A stretch of DNA of 37,367 bases from an uncultured Dorea sp. (GTDB taxonomy: Bacteria > Bacillota > Clostridia > Lachnospirales > Lachnospiraceae). Below the pieces are notes generated by a model. It was not told the DNA's origin. It saw nothing but the letters and a program-made list of their open reading frames with translations, and did no database searches. The stretch spans positions 1-37,367 of the forward strand of contig CAMBRQ010000026.1 in NCBI GenBank assembly GCA_945870325.1, given 5' to 3'. The stretch's first letter is position 1. Every line of letters begins with the position of its first letter. Both the position numbers and the translations under genes were made by a program. Positions 17,038 through 25,883 of the stretch are shown here, in pieces.

Positions 17038-17805
17038 ATGGAAGAAAAGAACCCAATCCAGGTATCGGAGCGCATATTCCATACCATCGAATGCCTTGCA
17101 AAGTATGGTCCCATGGGACTTCTGGAACTGAGCAAGGAACTGAATCTGAACAAAAGCACAGTACACAGAATCCTGAATTCATTAATCTTCATGGATTACG
17201 TCAAACAAGACCCGGAAACTTCAAAATACAGTTTAAGTTTTAAGTTCTGCCATATCTCGAATCAGATTCTTGCCCAGAATAACATGATAGACATTGCCCG
17301 GCCATATATTAAAGAACTGGCAGAACAGACCGGCGAGACAGTCCATCTGGTCCAGATGGATGGTATCAATGCCGTATACATCGATAAAGTCGAAGCATCC
17401 AAAAATTCCGTACGCCTTGTATCAATGGTTGGGAAATCCATTCCCCTGTACTGCTCTGGCGTTGGAAAAGCACTGCTTGCTGACATGAGTGACGACAAGA
17501 TTCAGCATATCTGGGAGCAAAGCGATATACGGAAACTGACCGACTATACTGTGACCGATTTCGACAAATTCAAAAAAATAATTGCCAGCATCCGTAAAGA
17601 TGGCTATTCTCTTGACAATGAAGAGAATGAACTCGGCGTACGCTGTATTGCCGTATCCCTTAAGGATTATCGCGGAAAATCCCACTATGCAATCAGCATC
17701 TCCGCCCCTAAAGACCGGATGAGTGATGAACAGCTTAAGAATTTCCAAAAACTAATCCTTCAAATTAAGGACCAGATCCAATGGGAAATGGGGCAAAGGC
17801 ATTAA
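17038..17805 (+). CDS. IclR family transcriptional regulator (KdgR-like)
   Basis: The protein of 255 residues has an N-terminal winged helix (VSERIFHTIECLAKYGPMGL, LSKELNLNKSTVHRILNSL) and a C-terminal IclR effector domain with the typical TGETVHL, GKSIPLYCSGVGKALLAD and NEENELGVRCIAVSLKDY blocks. IclR proteins of this type, such as KdgR, repress sugar-acid genes and release DNA on binding a keto-acid. Divergent placement to kdgA-kdgK makes that operon the likely target. ATG 17038 follows GGAGTG; the frame is open much further upstream but through the promoter. Its terminator overlaps its own stop codon. Confidence 0.92.
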   Translation: MEEKNPIQVSERIFHTIECLAKYGPMGLLELSKELNLNKSTVHRILNSLIFMDYVKQDPETSKYSLSFKFCHISNQILAQNNMIDIARPYIKELAEQTGETVHLVQMDGINAVYIDKVEASKNSVRLVSMVGKSIPLYCSGVGKALLADMSDDKIQHIWEQSDIRKLTDYTVTDFDKFKKIIASIRKDGYSLDNEENELGVRCIAVSLKDYRGKSHYAISISAPKDRMSDEQLKNFQKLILQIKDQIQWEMGQRH

Positions 17806-17826
17806 TGCCTCTGCCCCTTCTTTTCA
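17790..17826 (+). terminator. Terminator of the IclR gene overlapping its stop codon
   Basis: GGGGCA-AAGGCATTAATGCCT-CTGCCCC folds into a stem closed by GGGGCA/TGCCCC and AGGC/GCCT, followed by TTCTTTTC. The TAA at 17803-17805 lies within the hairpin. Confidence 0.85.
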
Positions 17827-17847
17827 TAACCTACAGTTTTGCCACCG

Positions 17848-17907
17848 TCAACATTTTTTGGCGGTTTCGGTCTCCAGCAAAAAGTCCTGATCCATAAATG
17901 CTTTCAT
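17848..17907 (-). pseudogene. uxaC: 5' stub of glucuronate isomerase
   Basis: The ATG at 17907 has a perfect GGAGG 8 bases upstream and starts MKAFMDQDFLLETETAKK, the well-conserved N-terminus of glucuronate/galacturonate isomerase (UxaC). After 18 matching codons the frame reads Cys and stops at 17848, and the terminator of the IclR gene follows within 25 bases. About 450 residues of the enzyme are missing. It lies directly after uxuB in the order uxuA-uxuB-uxaC, so the operon once encoded the first step of glucuronate breakdown. Confidence 0.75.
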
Positions 17908-17920
17908 CGCACAAGCCTCC

Positions 17921-19122
17921 CTACACGTATTTCTTCAAAGTAGCGCGTACGGCTCCCGGACCCGCGGTCAGTTCTTTCAGATATCCGCATACAACATCTG
18001 CCATTTGGACTTCATACAGATCAACACCGAAGATCTGTGTCATCTTAAGCACTGGTGCAACTGCTGCTTCCACATCCTGTCCCTCTTTTAATTCCAGTCC
18101 CGCAACGTACGGGCATACTGTATCTTTCAACGGGTCTGGGCTTAACTCAAACTTATTGCCTTCATCATCCACGCCCATGAGATAACGCAGCCATCCTGCG
18201 AATACCAACGGGATCAGTTTCAGATCTTTCACATCCAGTTCAGGGGAAGCCTGGTATGCTTTGATCGTCTCTCCAAAACGGATTGCCAGTTTCTGTGAAG
18301 TATCAGTAGCAATACGCTGCGGAGTATCTGGCATGAATGGATTCGGGATACGCACATTCAATACGGTATCAATGAATTCCTTCGGATCCAAAACGCCTGG
18401 GTTCACTACAACCGGAAGTCCTTCCACATATCCAATCGTCTTTACCAGTTTCTTAAGTTCCGCATCTTTCATCTCATCAGAGATCTTCTGGTAACCAAGC
18501 AGACATCCATATACAGCCAGAGCTGTATGAAGAGGATTCAGGCAGGTACATACCTTCATCTTCTCAACTTTTTCTACCGTTTCACGCTCTGTAAACATCA
18601 AACCGGCTTTTCTGGTCCTTTTTCAAAATCATCTGCTACTGCCGGAAGGGTCTCGCCTCTTCCATTTACAAGACTGTATCCTTTCTCTGTAATCGTGAAG
18701 GATACCATCTGAAGAGAATCCTTACGGAAGATCTCTTTAAGGCGCTCGTACTCCGTATCATTCTCAGAATCCAGAATCAGGGATTCTACCACGCTTCCTA
18801 CGATGGTCTTCTCTACATTACCATCTGCTTTCAAAGTAACCAGAAAGCTGTAATCATCATGTGGACGGTTCATCTTCTCTACGATCTCATAGTCAAACCC
18901 CTCTGCTACTACCAGACCACGATCCAGAACGCCGTCATTCAGAAGGTTCTGAACAACATTTGCCTGGAATGCACGGAAGATATTACCTGCTCCAAAGTGA
19001 ATCCAGAACGGATTCTCCTTCGTAGCCTCTGTCACTTTTTCACGGTCGAACTGTGGAAGTGCATACCCCGCATCTTCCCATTGTTTTCTATCAGCAAGTC
19101 CTTGCGCGCTTAATCTCCTCAT
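17921..19122 (-). pseudogene. uxuB: D-mannonate oxidoreductase (fructuronate reductase) with internal out-of-frame deletion
   Basis: Two frames that meet at about 18600 are the two ends of a mannitol-dehydrogenase-family enzyme, which reduces fructuronate to mannonate with NADH. The upstream part (18598-19122) has the Rossmann start FWIHFGAGNIFRAFQANV and ends at DDFEKGPEK. The downstream part (17921-18600) resumes at MFTERETVEKVEKMKV and holds the catalytic Lys-Asn-His pattern in KVCTCLNPLH. Between GPEK and KAG-LMFTER, roughly 100-140 residues are missing, and the join is out of frame, giving a TGA. The sequence GAAAAGCC at the join suggests deletion between short homologies. Its ATG overlaps the uxuA stop (TAATG) with AAGGAG upstream. 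Confidence 0.85.
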
Positions 19123-20189
19123 TATCTTGCTCCTTTCTGAATTGCTTCCCACAGACCATTCAGGTAAGTTGCTCCCAATGCACGGTCATAGAGTCCGTAT
19201 CCAGGCATTGCCACTTCATCCCAGATCATACGTCCATGATCCGGACGGATCGGTCCATCGAATCCGATATCGTATAATGCTTTCATAATCTCATACATAT
19301 CGAATGTTCCATCAGAAGACAGATGTGCTGCCTCTTCGAAATCTGTCGGAGAATTGAACTTCAGGTTACGCACATGTGCGAAGTGGATACGCCCTTTTAA
19401 TGAACGGATCATATCCGGCAGATCATTGTTCAGGTTAGTTCCATAAGAACCGGAGCAAAATGTTACACCATTGTGCGGATTATCTACCATCTTCATCATA
19501 CGCTGGATGTTCTCTTTACAAGTAATGATACGAGGAAGCCCGAATACACTCCATGCCGGATCATCTGGGTGAATCGCCATGTTGATATCGTATTTGTCAC
19601 ATGTTGGCATAATCTTCTCAAGGAAGTATTTCAGATTCTCAAATAGTTTCTCTTCATCTACATCTTTGTAGAGTTCAAAAAGTTCTTTTACATGCTCCAT
19701 TCTCTCAGGCTCCCAGCCAGGCATTACAGTACCGTTCATATCACCTGCGATGGAGTCGAACATCTTCTCAGGATCAAGATCGTCTACTGCTTCCTGCGTG
19801 TAAGCAAGTACGGTAGATCCATCCGGACGCATTCTTGCTAACTCGGTTCTTGTCCAGTCGAATACTGGCATGAAGTTATAGCATACAAGATGAAGTCCTT
19901 CCAGAGCCAGATTCTCCAATGTCTGAATGTAGTTCTCAATATACTGATCACGCTCCGGCGCTCCTGTCTTAATCGCGTCATGGATGTTCACACTTTCGAT
20001 ACCTGCGATACGAAGTCCGGATGCCTCTACCTCATCGATCATCTCACGAATTCTCTCACGACTCCATACCTCCCCCGGCTGTGTATCATACAGTGTAGTG
20101 ATTACACCTGTTACGCCTGGAATCTGGCGAATCTGCTTCAAGGTAATCGTGTCGAACTTGCTTCCATACCATCTGAGTGTCATTTCCAT
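19122..20189 (-). CDS. uxuA: Mannonate dehydratase
   Basis: The 355-residue enzyme dehydrates D-mannonate to 2-keto-3-deoxygluconate, the substrate of KdgK. The N-terminus MTLRWYGSKFDTITLKQIRQ and GVTGVITTLYDTQPGEVW is diagnostic, and the TIM-barrel metal ligands lie in NMAIHPDDPAWSVFGLPRI, NGVTFCSGSYGTN, IHFAHVRNLKF and IRPDHGRMIWDE. It is complete, unlike the two genes after it (uxuB and uxaC). The divergent AraC-type gene is the likely activator. A TATAAT stands about 55 bases upstream but has a poor -35, as expected of an activator-dependent promoter. Confidence 0.96.
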   Translation of the reverse strand: MEMTLRWYGSKFDTITLKQIRQIPGVTGVITTLYDTQPGEVWSRERIREMIDEVEASGLRIAGIESVNIHDAIKTGAPERDQYIENYIQTLENLALEGLHLVCYNFMPVFDWTRTELARMRPDGSTVLAYTQEAVDDLDPEKMFDSIAGDMNGTVMPGWEPERMEHVKELFELYKDVDEEKLFENLKYFLEKIMPTCDKYDINMAIHPDDPAWSVFGLPRIITCKENIQRMMKMVDNPHNGVTFCSGSYGTNLNNDLPDMIRSLKGRIHFAHVRNLKFNSPTDFEEAAHLSSDGTFDMYEIMKALYDIGFDGPIRPDHGRMIWDEVAMPGYGLYDRALGATYLNGLWEAIQKGAR

Positions 20190-20380
20190 AATTTTTTACC
20201 TCTTCCTTTACTAAAAATGTTTGCGGTTCTTATAATTTTATTATATAAAATCCACCCCAAACTACCATAGCCGAAGTTGTTGTATACATTGCAAAAATCG
20301 TGGTTTTGTGATACGCTAAAATCACCTTAAGTATATCGGATTGCTTAAAGAAGAAATCTACCACATGTGAGGCATTCTTC

Positions 20381-21259
20381 ATGAAAAAAAATCTGCAGAC
20401 CGCATTCAACACCCGTCAATATATGCTATCCAAAGATTTCGAAATCTATTATTATAGTGACCATAATCTTTCAAAAGTAGACATACATTCTCACGATTAT
20501 TATGAGTTCTATTTTTTTATAGAAGGTGATATCAGTACACAGATTGGCAAGAGCATCTATCCGATTCAGCCCGGAGATATTATGCTGATTCCACCTCACA
20601 TTCCTCACCGACCCATCATACATAGCCTGGAGACTCCATATCGGCGTTTTGTGTTCTGGATCAGCCAGGATTACTACCAGCATCTTCTGAAACAATCTAA
20701 TGATTATGCTTATCTGGTACAGTACGTTATGACCAGCCACGCTTATATCTTACACACCGATCAGATTACCTTTAATGGGGTTCAGGCCAAAGTTCTTCAA
20801 TTAATCGAAGAAACGCAAGGCAACCGTTTTGGAAAGGAAGCACTGCTTCCTCTGTGCGTTAATGATCTGATCATGTATCTGAACCGCATACTCTATTATC
20901 AGAGGAATCCAGGAAAGCGAAATGCCGAAGAAAGTTCTCTTTATAGGAATCTTAAGATCTATATTGAAGATCATCTGGATGACGACCTATCATTAGAAAT
21001 ACTTGCCAAAGAATTCTATGTAAGCAAATACCACATTGCCCATGTATTCAAAGAGAACTTAGGCATGTCCATTCATCAGTATATTACCAAGAAAAGACTC
21101 GTTCTCTGCAAAGAAGCTATTCTTGGAGATATGAGTATTACAGAAGCATACCAGACATTTGGCTTCGGAGATTATTCAAGTTTCTACCGTGCTTTTAAGA
21201 AAGAATATGGAATCTCTCCCAAAGACTTTCGGGATATGAAGATTGTGGGATGTGACTGA
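20381..21259 (+). CDS. AraC family transcriptional regulator with cupin sensor domain
   Basis: The 292-residue protein has an N-terminal cupin (DIHSHDYYEFYFFIEGD, YPIQPGDIMLIPPHIPHRP; about 35-85) that would bind a sugar or sugar acid, and two C-terminal helix-turn-helices: LSLEILAKEFYVSKYHIAHV (about 210-229) and MSITEAYQTFGFGDYSSFYRAF. A GAGG lies 8 bases before the ATG. It diverges from uxuA across 190 bases, so control of the uxuA operon is the natural inference. A shared hairpin at 21281-21321 ends it. Confidence 0.93.
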   Translation: MKKNLQTAFNTRQYMLSKDFEIYYYSDHNLSKVDIHSHDYYEFYFFIEGDISTQIGKSIYPIQPGDIMLIPPHIPHRPIIHSLETPYRRFVFWISQDYYQHLLKQSNDYAYLVQYVMTSHAYILHTDQITFNGVQAKVLQLIEETQGNRFGKEALLPLCVNDLIMYLNRILYYQRNPGKRNAEESSLYRNLKIYIEDHLDDDLSLEILAKEFYVSKYHIAHVFKENLGMSIHQYITKKRLVLCKEAILGDMSITEAYQTFGFGDYSSFYRAFKKEYGISPKDFRDMKIVGCD

Positions 21260-21280
21260 TTGGGTACAGGACATATGCTA

Positions 21281-21321
21281 GTTTGGGACGTAGTAAAATA
21301 CACTTTTACTACGTCCCAAAC
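21281..21321. terminator. Perfect 18-bp inverted repeat, bidirectional terminator, copy 1
   Basis: GTTTGGGACGTAGTAAAA (21281-21298) pairs perfectly with 21304-21321 around a 5-base loop. It sits 21 bases after the AraC stop and directly against the stop of the opposing gene at 21323, and could terminate both. A near-identical hairpin occurs at 22492-22528. Confidence 0.8.
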
Positions 21322-21322
21322 A

Positions 21323-22210
21323 CTACCTTTCGACATTATATTCCACATCATTCACCCTGACTTTTACGACATCATCCAGTTCAAATGTCTTACGGAACAG
21401 TTCATATTTTTCCATCTTCGTTATCTTTCCATCACTGCCGGTACGACCGCCTCCGCTGCCAGAATACCAGATTTCATCCGTTTCTTCTCCGTCATATCCC
21501 ATATCCCCCTGCATGAGTCTTACACAGGTTCCATCCTTTCGTATCGCCGTCACCGTAGGGCAAAAATTCACATTTATAGCCTCCGCCGCTTCTCCTTGTG
21601 ACCATCTGGACCGGCAGCCCTGCACTTTTATACACATTCCTCGAATTTCAATTGCTTTGATCGTAATTCCTTCCGGGAATTCATTCTTTTTCGGATTCAT
21701 CTTAATGACTTTATTCATCTTATCCTCCACCCTGAAGGATATGCTTAGGATCTCATCTCCATGCTCCTTGAGCCACTCATCATCCGGAATCTTCGGAATA
21801 TTGTCCGCATATTGCACCGTGCAGATATTTCCGCCGGCGTTCCATTCACACATAAAATATCTCTTTGCCCCATATTCTCCATATAACGTTACACTGCCAC
21901 TCCCACTGGAACCAAATCCAAATATATCAGAGAACCCGATATTGGGACAACTGACACTATTTCTCACCGCATCGTTACTTTCTTCATTCAAGGCTTCCAC
22001 CGACACTAATACACTCTTCACATCTCCATCTGCCAATACATCTTCAATTCTCAGGCAGTAGTCATCATTCTTCACTTCATAATTCTGATCCTGCAAACGA
22101 TATGAATACTTAACCGCCGCTCCTGCGAGAATACATAGAACTATGACTATGACAATGGCAGCAACGGCTCGCTTGTGCCTATCAAGTGCATCTCTCCTAA
22201 ATCTCCTGCA
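21323..22210 (-). pseudogene. Membrane-anchored extracytoplasmic protein of unknown function, damaged N-terminus
   Basis: I do not recognise this protein. The readable frame runs from a TGA at 22211 to the stop at 21323 and gives an N-terminal anchor (RHKRAVAAIVIVIVLCILAG, positive-inside) followed by about 260 mostly polar residues of predicted beta-rich character, with a glycine/serine-rich patch (FGFGSSGSGSV) and ending VRVNDVEYNVE. The layout recalls anti-sigma-like or DUF4179-type proteins, but I cannot confirm that. There is no start codon before the anchor in frame. An ATG at 22211 (MQE, after AAAGGTG) is one base out of frame, suggesting that an indel broke the start. It lies in the same reading frame as the decayed response regulator upstream. 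Confidence 0.5.
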
Positions 22211-22451
22211 TCAATTCACCTTTATAATTGGAACATCCGACTTCATTCGTATCTTCGTACAGATATCAAAGCCTGATTCATTAGGCAGATTCAAGTCCAG
22301 AAGTACTAGATCCAGCTAGCTGTTTCTCAAATACAAAAGAGGCAACATCCACGAAGTCTTCCGGGGCTGTTACCTGATATAAGGCATTCTCTAATAATTG
22401 CTTTAATTCCTGACGAATTACTGTCTCATCTTCGATAATCACAATATGCAT
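22211..22451 (-). pseudogene. OmpR-type response regulator, truncated and frameshifted
   Basis: ATG 22451, with GGAG 6 bases upstream, opens MHIVIIEDETVIRQELKQLL, a receiver domain of the BceR/VncR kind. After ASFVFEKQ the frame runs out to a TAA at 22281, while the next frame continues LDLVLLDLNLPNESGFDICT with the phosphoacceptor Asp, up to SDVPII, then stops at 22211. The rest of the receiver, the DNA-binding domain and any sensor kinase are gone. It is thus a frameshifted 5' third of a regulator gene, joined to the unrelated membrane protein that follows. Confidence 0.75.
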
Positions 22452-22491
22452 AGTACGCTCCTTGTCCACTTAGGTACACCCCAAATGACAA

Positions 22492-22528
22492 TTTGGGACG
22501 TAGTAAAAGTGCATTTTACTACGCCCCC
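22492..22528. terminator. Inverted repeat, bidirectional terminator, copy 2
   Basis: TTTGGGACGTAGTAAAA (22492-22508) pairs with 22514-22528, with one change (GCCCCC instead of GTCCCA). The left arm is identical to that of the hairpin at 21281. It follows the gpmI stop directly. A smaller inverted repeat, CCCAAA/TTTGGG, abuts it at 22480-22497. Confidence 0.75.
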
Positions 22529-22534
22529 AGTTAA

Positions 22535-24073
22535 TTATTTCACAAGCAGGCTCTTGCCTGTCATTTCTTTTGGCTGTTCCATTCCCATAAGTTCGATCAA
22601 TGTCGGTGCGATGTCTGCCAGGCATCCGCCTTCTCTCAACTTATAAGCCGGATCTGCATTTACAAGGATGAATGGTACTGGATTCGTTGTGTGGGCAGTG
22701 AACGGCTCTCCACTCTCTTCATCAATCAGCTGTTCTGCGTTACCATGGTCGGCACAGATGAACATCTGTCCGTCTACTTCCTTGATAGCATCGACCGCCT
22801 TGCCTACACACTCATCGACTGCCTCAATCGCTTTGATTGCTGCGGCTTCCACACCTGTATGACCAACCATATCCGGGTTCGCGAAATTAATGATAATTAC
22901 ATCATAGTGATTAGATTTGATTGCTTCTACCAGTTTATCGCATACTTCATAAGCGCTCATCTCTGGCTTCAGATCGTAAGTCGCTACCTTTGGTGACTTA
23001 ACCAGGATTCTGTCCTCACCTTCATTCGGCTCTTCTACACCGCCATTGAAGAAGAATGTTACGTGTGCATATTTCTCTGTCTCAGCGATACGTGCCTGTT
23101 TCTTATCATTTGCTGCAAGAAACTCGCCAAATGTATTGGTAATCTCTTCTTTCACGAATGCAACCTGTTTATTCTCAATCGTCACATCATATTCGGTAAA
23201 ACATACATACGTTGTCTTTACTCTCTCGCCTCTATCGAATCCTGTAAATTCATCATCACAGAAAGTTCTGGTAATCTCTCTTGCACGATCCGGACGGAAG
23301 TTAAAGAAGATGATCGAATCATTATCCTTAATCGTTGCAACAGGAGCGCCATCTTTCATAACTACTGTTGGAAGCACGAATTCATCCGTTGCATCCTTAT
23401 CATAAGAAGCCTGGATTCCTTCCGGTCCGCTTACTGCCATCTCACCTTCACCATAAACCATTGCTCTGTATGCCTTCTCTACACGATCCCAGCGGTTATC
23501 ACGGTCCATAGCATAGTAGCGTCCCATCACTGTTGCGACTTCACCAACGCCAATCTCCTGCATCTTTGCTACTAATTCTTCAACATATTCTTTTCCGGAT
23601 GCCGGAGGTGTATCACGTCCGTCAAGGAAGCAATGTACATATACCTTTTCAACACCCTGTCTCTTTGCCAATTCTAACAGTCCATAGATATGTGTATTGT
23701 GGCTGTGTACGCCGCCATCGGATACAAGACCGAACATATGAAGCGCACTGTCATTCTTCTTAGCATTCTCACATGCTGCAAGAAGTGCCTTATTCTCGAA
23801 GAAATCTCCATCCTGAATCGCCTTTGTAATCTTGGTAAGATCCTGATATACGATACGTCCTGCTCCCATGTTCAGGTGTCCTACTTCTGAGTTACCCATC
23901 TGTCCGTCCGGAAGACCTACAGCCATTCCGCTTGCATTTCCTTTGACAAATGGATACTCTGCCATTAATTTATCCATAACCGATGTCTGCCCTTGCGCAA
24001 CAGCGTTTCCGGTAGTATTCTCATTCAATCCATAGCCATCTAAAATCATTAATACTGTTGGTTTTTTGCTCAT
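22535..24073 (-). CDS. gpmI: Phosphoglycerate mutase, 2,3-bisphosphoglycerate-independent
   Basis: The 512-residue Mn-dependent enzyme interconverts 3- and 2-phosphoglycerate. The N-terminal metal site is VLMILDGYGLNENTTGNA, the catalytic Ser lies in GQMGNSEVGHLNMGAGRIV (about 57-75), and the phosphatase-domain ligands are in FANPDMVGHTG and ICADHGNAEQL. Length and motif order match the family. It is the last gene of the glycolytic run, separated from tpiA by an esterase gene, and closes on the hairpin at 22492-22528. Confidence 0.97.
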   Translation of the reverse strand: MSKKPTVLMILDGYGLNENTTGNAVAQGQTSVMDKLMAEYPFVKGNASGMAVGLPDGQMGNSEVGHLNMGAGRIVYQDLTKITKAIQDGDFFENKALLAACENAKKNDSALHMFGLVSDGGVHSHNTHIYGLLELAKRQGVEKVYVHCFLDGRDTPPASGKEYVEELVAKMQEIGVGEVATVMGRYYAMDRDNRWDRVEKAYRAMVYGEGEMAVSGPEGIQASYDKDATDEFVLPTVVMKDGAPVATIKDNDSIIFFNFRPDRAREITRTFCDDEFTGFDRGERVKTTYVCFTEYDVTIENKQVAFVKEEITNTFGEFLAANDKKQARIAETEKYAHVTFFFNGGVEEPNEGEDRILVKSPKVATYDLKPEMSAYEVCDKLVEAIKSNHYDVIIINFANPDMVGHTGVEAAAIKAIEAVDECVGKAVDAIKEVDGQMFICADHGNAEQLIDEESGEPFTAHTTNPVPFILVNADPAYKLREGGCLADIAPTLIELMGMEQPKEMTGKSLLVK

Positions 24074-24163
24074 GTCTATTCTCCTTTTTGACTCTCTTTT
24101 TATTTCATCTCACAAAGCAATCCCTGCTCCATGAAACCAGTTACCAAATGCACCTGCTAATCA

Positions 24164-24991
24164 TTACACACCACACAATTTATCGATCCATGCATCTGCC
24201 AGATCTATCCACTGCGCACATTCTTCCTGAACACCGCTTCCATCCTCGCGTTCTACCAAAGAATTGGCAAGGCTAAGACCGTGCTCTCCTTCCGGGAAAA
24301 TATGCAGTTCAACCGGGACATTCACCTTGCGAAGCGCCATCGCCATCAGCAAAGAATTCTCCACCGGCACGGTTGCATCAGTGGCTGTATGCCACATAAA
24401 ACAAGACGGCATTGTCTTTGTCACCTGTTTCTCAAGAGACATCGCATCCGCACATTGACTAAGTTTGTCTCCCAAGAGATTCTCAAAACTTCCCATATGG
24501 GCATATCTGGGATCAGAAGTAATCACAGGATAACTCAGCATAATTCCCTTCGGTCTCAGTTCCTCTGCCTTCGCCTGAAGTTTAGAACTCATGAATTCCT
24601 GATTCCAGAAGATGCCGTAACTCGCTGCAAGATGTCCTCCGGCAGATGCCCCCTGAACCACGATCTTATCTACATCAACACTCCATTCTCTGGCATGTTC
24701 ATGTATGATCTTCATCGCCTGCCCCACTTCCAGAACCTGTGTTGGGAAACAGGATGGTGCTACCGAATAGCGCAGCACACACACATGATATCCCCTACTT
24801 AAGAAATGCATTGCAACCGGCTCTCCCTCCCGGTAACTGGTCATCTCATAACCGCCTCCCGGACAAATGATAATCATCGGCCTTTTCTGAATCTTAAGCA
24901 GCCGGTCATGCGGCGTATCCAGAATATAAGTCTCAAGCCTTGCATAATCCGCAGAGCCTTCTACCCGTATCGGAATCTCTTGATAAATCAT
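24164..24991 (-). CDS. Alpha/beta-hydrolase, acetyl-esterase/xylan-esterase-like
   Basis: The 275-residue protein has an oxyanion segment IIICPGGGYEMTSYREGEP (about 40-58), the nucleophile elbow VQGASAGGHLAAS (Ser at about 117), the acid in TATDATVPVENS and the His in PEGEHGLSLA. This is the pattern of small intracellular esterases that remove acetyl groups from carbohydrates. There is no signal peptide. It sits between tpiA and gpmI although it has no glycolytic role; tpiA is closed by its own terminator, so this gene probably starts a separate transcript that may run on into gpmI. Confidence 0.88.
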   Translation of the reverse strand: MIYQEIPIRVEGSADYARLETYILDTPHDRLLKIQKRPMIIICPGGGYEMTSYREGEPVAMHFLSRGYHVCVLRYSVAPSCFPTQVLEVGQAMKIIHEHAREWSVDVDKIVVQGASAGGHLAASYGIFWNQEFMSSKLQAKAEELRPKGIMLSYPVITSDPRYAHMGSFENLLGDKLSQCADAMSLEKQVTKTMPSCFMWHTATDATVPVENSLLMAMALRKVNVPVELHIFPEGEHGLSLANSLVEREDGSGVQEECAQWIDLADAWIDKLCGV

Positions 24992-25021
24992 AAAACAATC
25001 CTTTCCTCATGCCTTGGCAAC

Positions 25022-25056
25022 CAAAAATCGTAGGGAGCGTATGCTGCCCCCTACGA
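25022..25056 (-). terminator. Terminator after tpiA
   Basis: CGTAGGG (25029-25035) pairs with CCCTACG (25049-25055), and on the minus strand ATTTTTGG follows, beginning 14 bases past the tpiA stop. Confidence 0.8.
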
Positions 25057-25068
25057 CTGAATTTACTC

Positions 25069-25818
25069 TTACTTGTAATTTACAATCTTACCAAAGTCAG
25101 CCTTCAGAGAAGCTCCACCAACGAGTCCTCCGTCAATATCAGCCTGAGCAAATAACTCTGCTGCATTGCCTGCATTTACAGATCCGCCGTACTGGATACG
25201 GATTGCCTCTGCTGTTGCTTCATCGTAAACTTCCGCGATGCATGCACGGATTCCTGCACATACTTCTTCAGCCTGTTCTGTTGTAGCTGTCTTTCCTGTT
25301 CCGATTGCCCAGATTGGCTCATAAGCGATAACTGCTTCTTTTGCCTGATCCGCTGTTACGTTCAGGAATCCAACTTTAACCTGCTGACGAATGAAATCCA
25401 TCGTTACACCCTGCTCTCTCTGCTCCAGGGTCTCGCCACAGCACATGATCGGTGTAATACCATGCTCAAATGCTTTTAACATCTTCTTGTTAACTGTCTC
25501 ATTGGTCTCTGCGAAATATTCTCTTCTCTCGGAGTGTCCAAGGACAACGTATTTTACTCCTGCATCTGTAAGCATTGCCGGAGAAATCTCTCCTGTGTAT
25601 GCTCCGCTCTCTTCAAAATACATGTTCTCTGCACCAACCTCAATGTTTGTGCCTTTGCATGCTTCTACTACAGGGATGATGTCGATTGCCGGTACACAGA
25701 ATACTACATCAACATCTTCGCTTGCTACTAATGGTTTTAATTCTTCAACTAATGCAACTGCCTCGCTTGGAGTCTTATTCATCTTCCAGTTGCCTGCTAC
25801 AATTTTTCTTCTTGCCAT
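25069..25818 (-). CDS. tpiA: Triosephosphate isomerase
   Basis: The 249-residue enzyme interconverts dihydroxyacetone phosphate and glyceraldehyde-3-phosphate. Visible are the N-terminal [10 protein letters not shown] with the catalytic Asn and Lys, the His in [11 protein letters not shown], the signature [15 protein letters not shown] with the catalytic Glu and loop 6, and the phosphate loop [11 protein letters not shown] plus [10 protein letters not shown]. It follows pgk by 65 bases with its own RBS and ends in a strong hairpin. Confidence 0.98.
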   Translation of the reverse strand: MARRKIVAGNWKMNKTPSEAVALVEELKPLVASEDVDVVFCVPAIDIIPVVEACKGTNIEVGAENMYFEESGAYTGEISPAMLTDAGVKYVVLGHSERREYFAETNETVNKKMLKAFEHGITPIMCCGETLEQREQGVTMDFIRQQVKVGFLNVTADQAKEAVIAYEPIWAIGTGKTATTEQAEEVCAGIRACIAEVYDEATAEAIRIQYGGSVNAGNAAELFAQADIDGGLVGGASLKADFGKIVNYK

Positions 25819-25883
25819 GATATATTCTCCTAATATTATTCTTATATTATCTTTCTCAATAGATATACAACTTCGCCAAGTGC

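Noticed and set aside
17921..19122. Programmed frameshift in uxuB
   Set aside because: About 100-140 residues are missing at the junction, so a frameshift alone cannot restore a normal enzyme.
19890..20270. Plus-strand frame overlapping the uxuA start
   Set aside because: Antisense to highly conserved uxuA sequence; no ribosome binding site.
20190..20380. CcpA cre box between uxuA and the AraC gene
   Set aside because: No palindrome close to the cre consensus could be found.
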